Assembly: GCA_023957115.1 (NCBI GenBank)
Contig: JAMLHN010000037.1
Coordinates: 1-39,246 of the forward strand
DNA: 39,246 nucleotides
Direction: 5' to 3'
Source: Thermomicrobiales bacterium
GTDB taxonomy: Bacteria > Chloroflexota > Chloroflexia > Thermomicrobiales > UBA6265
In this document: piece after piece, positions 33,027 to 39,246 of the stretch
Layout of the letters: each line of letters starts with the position of its first letter
Numbering within the stretch: position 1 is the stretch's first letter
The notes under the pieces: generated by a model
Told to the model about the DNA's origin: nothing
The model's database searches: none
Seen by the model: only the letters and a program-made list of their open reading frames with translations
Position numbers and translations under genes: made by a program

Positions 33027-34235
33027 CTAGCCCAAAACCCACTCGTTCCAGAGGTCGAGCACTTCGTCCAGATTCTCCACCCACCATTGGGTATTGACCG
33101 TGAACATTTGCTCGCTGATGGCCGGTCCCGAGATGAAGCTGTTCAGCTCCTCTTCGCTCATGTATTGGGCCGACTCGTTGTTGACCGACCCGTACGGGAT
33201 GAGCTTGGAGAGTCGCGCCTGCGGAACCGCCATGGTGATGAAGGCGGCGAACTTCTGCGCGTTTTCCGCGTTCGGCGCCCCCTTCGGAATCGCCCAGACA
33301 TCGGTAAAGAGACCACCCTGGTTCCAGACCGGAGCCACCGGTACGCCCTCATCCAGCAGGGCCTGCATCCGGCCGTTCCAGATCACGGCCAGGAGGGCTT
33401 CCTTGTCGGTCAGCATCTGGGCTGGAATCGCGCCTGCGTCCCACCAGCGGACGACATCGCCGCGAATGTTGTCCAACGAGGCGTAGGCACGGTCGATGTC
33501 GATTGGGTACAAATCCTCTTTTGCCACGCCTTCGGCCATCAATGCCGCTTCCAGGTATGGCCAGAGGCCCCCACCACCGATCACCGTGCGCGGTCCGGGA
33601 AATGCCTCGGTATCCCAGAAGTCTGCCCAGCTATTGGGTCCCTCCGGGAACTCATCGGTGCGATATCCAATGATCTGCGCGTACGGCAACATGTCGACCG
33701 AGAAGGTGTACCGGCGCTCTTCGTCGATGTTATCGGTGTCGAACAGCGAGTAGTCGATCGGTTCCCAATAGTCACCCTTCTGCTCGAGATTCATCACGCT
33801 GGCGCGGTCGAGCTGGACGACGTCCCATTCGATATTGCCGGTGTCGACCATGGCCTGGACTTGCGCAATCGACGGGCCTTCCGCCTCGATCACCGTGATG
33901 CCGGAGAGCTCCTGGAACGGTTCGAAGTATGCCTCTCGCTGCGCCGCCTGGAACGTGCCGCCCCACGATGCGACGACCACTTCGCCCTCGCCCTTCAGGT
34001 TCTCGGGAAAATCAGTGACGTCCGGAAGCTCGGTTGTCGGTGTTGCATCGTCGGACTGCGCATTGACGCCAACCAGCGGAACACCGGCGGCGAACATCGC
34101 GGCCGCGGAGGCGAAGGCTCCGCCCATTTGCAGAAGCCGGCGACGGCTCAGATCTTCCACGTCTCGCAGCATTGCCAGGCGCGCGGAAGTCTCGATCGGA
34201 TTGCCATCGATTCGGCTGGATCGTTCTTGCGTCAT
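33027..34235 (-). CDS. potD: Polyamine-type ABC transporter binding protein (PotD-like), Tat-exported
   Basis: A 402-residue solute-binding protein. The N-terminal region carries a Tat motif, SRRRLLQMGGAFASAAAMFAAG (about 30-51), late in the leader, so the leader is longer than usual. The mature part has EVVVASWGGTFQAAQREAYFEPF at about 84-106, WDVVQLDRASVMNLEQKG, and PYAQIIGYRTDEFPEGPNSWADFWD, all typical of PotD/PotF-type proteins; late WVENLDEVLDLWNEWVLG is also family-like. No lipobox. The ATG at 34235 has GGGGG nearby; a start 12 bases further out is possible. First gene of the operon with promoter at 34300-34329. Confidence 0.9.
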   Translation of the reverse strand: MTQERSSRIDGNPIETSARLAMLRDVEDLSRRRLLQMGGAFASAAAMFAAGVPLVGVNAQSDDATPTTELPDVTDFPENLKGEGEVVVASWGGTFQAAQREAYFEPFQELSGITVIEAEGPSIAQVQAMVDTGNIEWDVVQLDRASVMNLEQKGDYWEPIDYSLFDTDNIDEERRYTFSVDMLPYAQIIGYRTDEFPEGPNSWADFWDTEAFPGPRTVIGGGGLWPYLEAALMAEGVAKEDLYPIDIDRAYASLDNIRGDVVRWWDAGAIPAQMLTDKEALLAVIWNGRMQALLDEGVPVAPVWNQGGLFTDVWAIPKGAPNAENAQKFAAFITMAVPQARLSKLIPYGSVNNESAQYMSEEELNSFISGPAISEQMFTVNTQWWVENLDEVLDLWNEWVLG

Positions 34236-34285
34236 ATCTGCCCCCAATCGGTGCTCGTGCGGAACGACTCTTCGGCTGGAAATTT

Positions 34286-34329
34286 GTTACGGTAACTTGA
34301 GTATAGCGTGGTCGATCGCAAGATGTCAT
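34286..34329 (-). promoter_or_regulatory. Promoter and operator-like dyad of the polyamine-type transporter operon
   Basis: On the minus strand, ATGACA (34329-34324, five of six to TTGACA) and TATACT (34305-34300, five of six to TATAAT) are 18 bases apart. Transcription should start near 34293. The 11-base dyad GTTACGGTAAC (34286-34296) sits across that start, about 50 bases before the ATG at 34235, a good place for a repressor. Confidence 0.6.
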
Positions 34330-34461
34330 AACGGCGGGTTGGCGCGCGTCGATTGCGTGGACACGCCGCGCCGGCTTGATAGAGTTCCTTGTGGATCGGG
34401 ACGCTGCGGTACGATGCAGTACCGGACCGGATTCCAGCGACAACTGAAAGGGGACGAACCC

Positions 34462-36084
34462 ATGGCAGGTGGATCGATGTACCCGGCCAAACAGACGGCA
34501 ATCGACTGGCTCGACCAGAACCGAAAACGTCTTTCGGACTTCGATCTGGAGATCTGGGGCTACGCCGAACCGGCCTGGCGTGAGTACAAATCGGCCAAGG
34601 CGTATGTCGAGCTGCTCCGTGCCGATGGCTGGGAGGTCGAGGAAGGGTCGGGCGGAATGCCGACCGCGTTCGCTGCCACCTGGTCGAACGGCGATGGGCC
34701 GGTCATTGGCTCGTATGCCGAATACGATGCCGTCCCCGGCAACTCGCAACAGGCCGTGCCCTATGAGGCCCCGCGGGAAGGGCTGCATCCCTGGACCGCC
34801 GGCCACACCGACCCGCATTCGATGCTTGGGGTGGGGGCGCTTGGCGGCATGCTTGCCACCAAGGCTGCTATGCAGGCGCATAACATTGGCGGCACGCTCA
34901 AGTTCTTCGGAGAACCGGCCGAGAAGGTCTGCGGCTCGAAACCGGTCCATGCCGCCAAGGGGTATTTCGACGGGGCCGATGCGTTTCTCAGCTATCACCC
35001 GCTCAACGGGAATACCGTAACCTGGGAAACCCATTGCGGTTCGTACTGGAGCGCGGTCTTCACCTTCGAATGCGCGCATCCTGAGCGATGGGCGGCGCAG
35101 GACGCGTCTCCGCGCACCACGGACGAAAGCGCGGCGTCATCGCACATCGTCGCCCGCGTGCCGGGCGCCATCGATGCGCTGATGCTCATGTACACCATGA
35201 CGAAGTACACGAAGGAGGCGATGTTCCCGCACACCGGCACCTGGACGTTGAACGAATTCGTCCTGGCTGCCGGCGACGCGACCTCGGACAACCTTCCGCC
35301 GCGCTTCGCGCAGATCCAGTATTCCTGGCGCTCGCCGCTTCTCGATGTGCAGCAGCGTATTTTCGATGTCCTGGCCAACAATGCGCGCGCGGCGGCGCAG
35401 GCAAGTGGGTGTGAAGCCTACGTCCAATGGGTGACGCGGACGCGGGTTGGCCTCGCCAACAACGCCATGGCCGATCTCACCTATCGCAACATGGAGCTCT
35501 TCGGTCCGCCCAGTTACGATGACGACGCGCTCGAATTTTGTCGCGAGATCCAGCGGAACCTCGGACTCGAGCCGATGGAAAACCCGCTCCCCGAGGTCTA
35601 CACCCGCCTGACGACTCCGCAGGACTACGAGGCAGATACGCGCGCGCTTTTGCCGTCGTGGCAGAAGAACTTCACCTCGGACGACTACGTCGACTACACG
35701 TGGCACGCGCCATCCGTGCGTCTCTTCACGGGACGACCCATGCTGGCAGCGCCGGAACCCGGCTATGAGTATCCGAACTGGGCCTATCTCGCCATGGGTG
35801 GGGTTGCCGGGCTCATCGACCCGGGCATGTTCCTGGCAAGCAAGACGATCGCGGCGACCGCGCTCGATCTGCTCACCCAGCCGGACGAGCTTGCCAAAGC
35901 CAAAGCCGAATTCGAGGAACGCACCGGCGGTGGGGTTGGCGGGACCAAGTGGGTGGCTCCGCTTCTGCCGGAAGACTTCATTCCCCCGGTCGATCTCCGC
36001 TGGCCCGAGTACGTCTCCACCCCCCGCGGCGAGGAATGGTGGCTTCCCACTCCCAACCCCGATGCCCGCCAGCTCCTCGAATAG
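34462..36084 (+). CDS. M20-family amidohydrolase (AbgB-like)
   Basis: A 540-residue member of the M20/AbgB group of metal-dependent amidohydrolases, which cleave acylated amino acids or aminobenzoyl-glutamate-like amides. Metal-site region: GSYAEYDAVPGN at 83-94; GHTDPHSMLGVGALGG at 114-129 with His115 and His119, where most members have GHGCGHNLLG; FFGEPAEKVCGSKPVHA at about 148-164 with the catalytic Glu; and late WHAPSVRLFTGRP for the last His. A lid domain lies around 200-330. ATG after GAAAGGGGA. It points away from the polyamine-type transporter operon, across a shared control region, so the transported solute could be its substrate or a precursor. Substrate not known. Confidence 0.82.
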   Translation: MAGGSMYPAKQTAIDWLDQNRKRLSDFDLEIWGYAEPAWREYKSAKAYVELLRADGWEVEEGSGGMPTAFAATWSNGDGPVIGSYAEYDAVPGNSQQAVPYEAPREGLHPWTAGHTDPHSMLGVGALGGMLATKAAMQAHNIGGTLKFFGEPAEKVCGSKPVHAAKGYFDGADAFLSYHPLNGNTVTWETHCGSYWSAVFTFECAHPERWAAQDASPRTTDESAASSHIVARVPGAIDALMLMYTMTKYTKEAMFPHTGTWTLNEFVLAAGDATSDNLPPRFAQIQYSWRSPLLDVQQRIFDVLANNARAAAQASGCEAYVQWVTRTRVGLANNAMADLTYRNMELFGPPSYDDDALEFCREIQRNLGLEPMENPLPEVYTRLTTPQDYEADTRALLPSWQKNFTSDDYVDYTWHAPSVRLFTGRPMLAAPEPGYEYPNWAYLAMGGVAGLIDPGMFLASKTIAATALDLLTQPDELAKAKAEFEERTGGGVGGTKWVAPLLPEDFIPPVDLRWPEYVSTPRGEEWWLPTPNPDARQLLE

Positions 36085-36204
36085 CGACGGGAGCGACGTG
36101 TGCGAGCGGGGAGAGAACGGTCGTAGTCGAGGGCGTGTCTGCTCTCTCGCGCCTTGTGCTGCACCAGAACATGGCGTTCGTTGGGAGAAGAGGCGAGTCG
36201 AGCG

Positions 36205-38928
36205 TTACGAGGCGTCGTCCGTGGCGCCTTCCTGTTCTCGACCGACTCCCTGATCGACAAAGCGCGATTCGACCTCGTCCTCGAACTCGTCGGCCTCGGC
36301 CTTCAGCAGGACCGATGACGTCGACTGGGCGTTGCGGCCCGTTCCCTGGCGCACTTCGATCAGATGCTCCCCTCGCTCCAGATCGTCCGGGAGCGGCACT
36401 GGGGTGCTGATCGTCCCATCATCGGTGACGTTCACGGCGAGATCGCCCACCGGTTCGCCATCGAGCAGCACAGTTACCGCCGGCCCGTCGGGATCGAACC
36501 CCTTGCCGCTCAGTCCGATCGTGCCGGCCTCGCCGGTGGCGGGCACACCGATCGTGGGGAGATCGGTCGAAAGCCAGATACGCGGCAGTCTCGGATTGTC
36601 GAATCCATCAGGCATCCGATCGTCCTCCCTGGGCGCCGAATCGCGCGCTGCCAGCTCTGCGTCGATCGCATCGTTTGCGAGCTGCAGCGCGACGGCTTTG
36701 CGAACGCGTCCCAGCAATGGCAACGTGCAGCCTGCCGCCCACGAGAGCCGGAACAGTCCACGGCCATACGTCGAAACGATCACATCCGAATTCGGCTGGA
36801 AAAAGAACCCGGTCACGTACAGGGCGCGTTCCGACCCGGCGATCTTGCTCCAGGTTTCGCCTCGGTCGACCGACTGCATGATCCCGGCGTCGCGCGTGCC
36901 GACCAGGATCCGGTCGCCGTCGTAGGGGTCGAAGCCGATATGCGTCACCTGCATGTGATACGGATGCTTGTACATCAGCAGATTTCCGGATTCGAGCACC
37001 AGATCGGTGAGCTGCGTGTTCTCCTGCCAGAGCAACCCGGCGCTCCGGGTGATCATCATGCGTTGATTTCTGATGTCCGGTGCGATCATGAAGAGCCAGT
37101 CGCGCGGATCGACCGCGAACACCGCCTGCCAGTCGAATTCGGTGGCCCGCAACCCGAGCGAGCCGTCGTTGGGAAGCCGGATGACGTTCGAGTCTCCGAT
37201 GACCGTCTGACTGTTCGCGGCCGGGCCAAAGAGGCAGACCAGCCCGATCTTTCCTCTGGTATCGATACCGTTCGACTCTCCGGTAAACACCGGCCAATAC
37301 GCGCGGTTGGGTGGACTCGGGTATGCCGTGCTCGTTCGTTGGAACGGTCCCGCCCAGCGCAGCGTCGTCGTGTACCGTAGGCGCCATTTGGCGCCGTCGT
37401 TCTCCGAAACGCGAATCTCGTTCGGTTCGGCCGGCTGCCCCTCCACGACGGGCGGTGTCCGGAGACGCAGCCAGGTTTTCGGTTTGAGATAGAACGCTGG
37501 CGACCATCCCTGCACCGTCTGACCCGATTCGTCCACATCGGGCACCGCGCGCAGATTCTGGAATCCCGCGTCGGCGAACATAGTCGGGCTCGGGCCCGCG
37601 CCGACCTTGCCATACCCGACGGTGACCTTCTCGTTCTCTTCCGCCGTGTGCGGGACTTCGATGTGGAAGCCTTCGCAGCAATCGTTGCGCGGCCAGGTTT
37701 CGCCGCCGTCGGTCGATGCCCAAACTGCGTTGTCCTGCGTCGCGAAATAGATCGTCGATTGCACCTTCCGGTCGACCCGCACGTTCGTACCGCCGATATC
37801 GGTGATCTGGTACGAATTCATCCCGCTGCCTGGTTTCGCGGCGCTCTGCCAGGTGGCGACATTGCCGATGGAGTCGAGTTCCAGGGGCGTAAAGACTCCG
37901 CCGTCCGTGCCCATCATGCGCGGTTGGAAATTGCTATCGATGCCGAGATCTCCCGTATCGTCATGAAATCCCTGCGCTCGCCCGACGATCGACCAATGGT
38001 CCGGTCCCACATTCCGGAAATGACGTGGGAGCTGGCGCGTGCAGAACAGTGCCGAAACACCGCGCCCGATCCAGACGGTGGCGTATTCCCCGAAAATTGG
38101 AACGTTCAATCGAACGATGCGAACGAATGGCGAGCGCGATGCGCCCGTGCCCACGGTGAGCTCGGTCCAACGTTCGAGATCCAGCTCGTAGAGCAGCAAT
38201 TTTTCGTACGTCTCGAGCGCGATGACGGCAGGCGCGGACGGGAACCGGTCCATCTTGTTCCAGCCGACCCCTTCGAAGAACCTGAAATTGCCGGTTCGCA
38301 CATTGCGCCATGTGACACCCCGGTCGTCGCTGCGGTAGATGCCGCTGCGCACCATTGCCAGCACCTGCCCGCCGGGCAGCGCGGTTACGCAGTGCACCGC
38401 ATCCTGCATGCGTTCGGCGTCGATAGGAAGCGATGGGTTCAACCGCTTGTGCTCCCAGGTGGCGCCGTCGTCGCGGCTGATCGCAATCCCGTAGTCGGTT
38501 CCGACATACCAGGTCACCCGGTCGTCGGGATCTTTCGCGATTCCCCAGGCCGACGTCCGTTCCGGTGTGCGATTGTCCACCGGCGCCATGCCGGTAGCCG
38601 GCCGCGTCCAGGTTTCTCCGCCGTTACGGCTGACCCAGATGCCGCCACCGTTGGTCCGATTCAGATCCCAGAGCTTGGTGGCGATCACCGTCTGGCCATC
38701 CGGTCCGTACTGCACATCGTGTGAGCGGACCGTTGGCAATCCCCGGACGTGGTACCAGGTGCTCCCACCGGAGAAGGTCCGCCAAAGACCCCCGAACTGC
38801 ATCGAAACGATGATGTGCTCAGGGTTTCCAGGATGGACGGTAACGGCGTGTGTGCGCCCGGCGTTGAGGGGGATACCCCAGAAGTTGGGCGGCAGCTTGG
38901 GGGGAAACTCGAAAAGCGCAAGCGGCAT
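36205..38928 (-). CDS. 907-residue BNR/sortilin-like beta-propeller protein
   Basis: A long protein built of BNR-type repeats: the motif SxDGGxTW recurs (SRNGGETWTRP, SRDDGATWEHK, SDDRGVTWRNV, STDGGETWPRN, SVDRGETWSKI), at intervals through residues 1-720. This arrangement is that of sortilin/Vps10-like or sialidase-like propellers (one or two of them). The last 180 residues contain an immunoglobulin/TIG-like segment (TIGLSGKGFDPDGPAVTVLLDGEPVG) and an acidic end (EADEFEDEVESRFVD). No signal peptide is visible at the ATG (after AAGGAG), so export is uncertain. Ligand or enzymatic activity is not known. Convergent with the M20 gene. Confidence 0.8.
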   Translation of the reverse strand: MPLALFEFPPKLPPNFWGIPLNAGRTHAVTVHPGNPEHIIVSMQFGGLWRTFSGGSTWYHVRGLPTVRSHDVQYGPDGQTVIATKLWDLNRTNGGGIWVSRNGGETWTRPATGMAPVDNRTPERTSAWGIAKDPDDRVTWYVGTDYGIAISRDDGATWEHKRLNPSLPIDAERMQDAVHCVTALPGGQVLAMVRSGIYRSDDRGVTWRNVRTGNFRFFEGVGWNKMDRFPSAPAVIALETYEKLLLYELDLERWTELTVGTGASRSPFVRIVRLNVPIFGEYATVWIGRGVSALFCTRQLPRHFRNVGPDHWSIVGRAQGFHDDTGDLGIDSNFQPRMMGTDGGVFTPLELDSIGNVATWQSAAKPGSGMNSYQITDIGGTNVRVDRKVQSTIYFATQDNAVWASTDGGETWPRNDCCEGFHIEVPHTAEENEKVTVGYGKVGAGPSPTMFADAGFQNLRAVPDVDESGQTVQGWSPAFYLKPKTWLRLRTPPVVEGQPAEPNEIRVSENDGAKWRLRYTTTLRWAGPFQRTSTAYPSPPNRAYWPVFTGESNGIDTRGKIGLVCLFGPAANSQTVIGDSNVIRLPNDGSLGLRATEFDWQAVFAVDPRDWLFMIAPDIRNQRMMITRSAGLLWQENTQLTDLVLESGNLLMYKHPYHMQVTHIGFDPYDGDRILVGTRDAGIMQSVDRGETWSKIAGSERALYVTGFFFQPNSDVIVSTYGRGLFRLSWAAGCTLPLLGRVRKAVALQLANDAIDAELAARDSAPREDDRMPDGFDNPRLPRIWLSTDLPTIGVPATGEAGTIGLSGKGFDPDGPAVTVLLDGEPVGDLAVNVTDDGTISTPVPLPDDLERGEHLIEVRQGTGRNAQSTSSVLLKAEADEFEDEVESRFVDQGVGREQEGATDDAS

Positions 38929-39246
38929 CGGGACACTCCTTCGCTGGGCAAGAACGTTTCACAGAAAAGAAGGAGGATGTGTCTCTCATCAAATCACGCA
39001 GCCGAGCTACCGGTCAATCGCGGACACCGGCAGAAGCCGCAAGATTGCCCAGAAAAAACGCCTCGAACACCCACCTGCCTCCGGCAGGAATCTTGAAACA
39101 GGTCTGGAGTCCTGAGCAGACCGGACAGACCGAACTAGAGGCGAACTTGTTGGAGGATTTTCCCAGATTGAGATCTGGGGCTCACAGGGCGAAGCCTCTC
39201 CGAGGCCGAGCGCGAACCGGTAGGCTCTCCCTGCGTGCTGCGTGCT
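38929..39246. other. Intergenic end of the window
   Basis: This 318-base stretch up to the window edge has no credible gene. It contains the leader of the BNR-protein gene, and ends in a heptamer run (CTGCGTG, CTGCGTG, CT at 39231-39246) that continues beyond the edge, matching the run at 3710-3730. Confidence 0.5.

Overview
The window is about 39 kb of high-GC bacterial DNA from a free-living organism. Tat-exported binding proteins without lipobox cysteines, arrays of exported cysteine-rich proteins with a common N-terminus, a Fes-type esterase and C69 dipeptidase, and intergenic heptamer repeats together suggest a Chloroflexota lineage near Thermomicrobia/Sphaerobacter. That assignment is inference from gene content, not a database match. 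I saw no rRNA, tRNA, CRISPR array, integrase, transposase or replication origin.

Left flank (1-5.7 kb): a rhodanese (-), an orphan siderophore-type binding protein and an enterochelin-esterase-like protein (+, together an iron-uptake pair), a pterin carbinolamine dehydratase (-) and a secreted protein with two repeated beta-domains (-).

Central region (6-24.3 kb): a phage-derived morphogenesis module, all on the + strand. In order it has a small upstream protein, an XhlA-like membrane protein, large terminase, a small acidic protein, major capsid protein, a T7-lysozyme-like amidase, a holin-like protein, portal, head-tail adaptor, a short MuF-type minor head protein and a large tail or fibre-like protein. 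Catalytic residues of terminase and amidase are intact. There is no integrase, repressor, replication gene, tail tube or tape measure. The + strand phage genes alternate with genes for exported non-phage proteins: three cysteine-rich Tat proteins, a ceramidase-like enzyme broken by three single-base deletions, a secreted protein and a DUF2807-like protein. This looks like a domesticated phage or gene-transfer-agent-like locus, or a prophage in an unusual state of decay and cargo loading.

Right flank (24.7-39 kb): a Tat-exported iron-type binding protein (-) with an 8+8 bp dyad in its promoter region; a rhodanese-CBS protein whose frame is interrupted by one UGA at an active-site-loop position, followed directly by a hairpin that fits a bacterial SECIS element (candidate selenoprotein); a GAP/Sap-type membrane protein (-); a C69 dipeptidase; a YCII/DGPF protein; a four-gene polyamine-type ABC transporter operon (-) with a readable promoter and operator; an M20 amidohydrolase divergent from it; and a 907-residue BNR/sortilin-like propeller protein (-).

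Two repeat families run through the intergenic DNA. One is a set of degenerate 7-bp tandem repeats placed mostly right after stop codons. The other is a roughly 100-112 bp element with 15-17 bp inverted ends (ATACGGAATCCGGGT).
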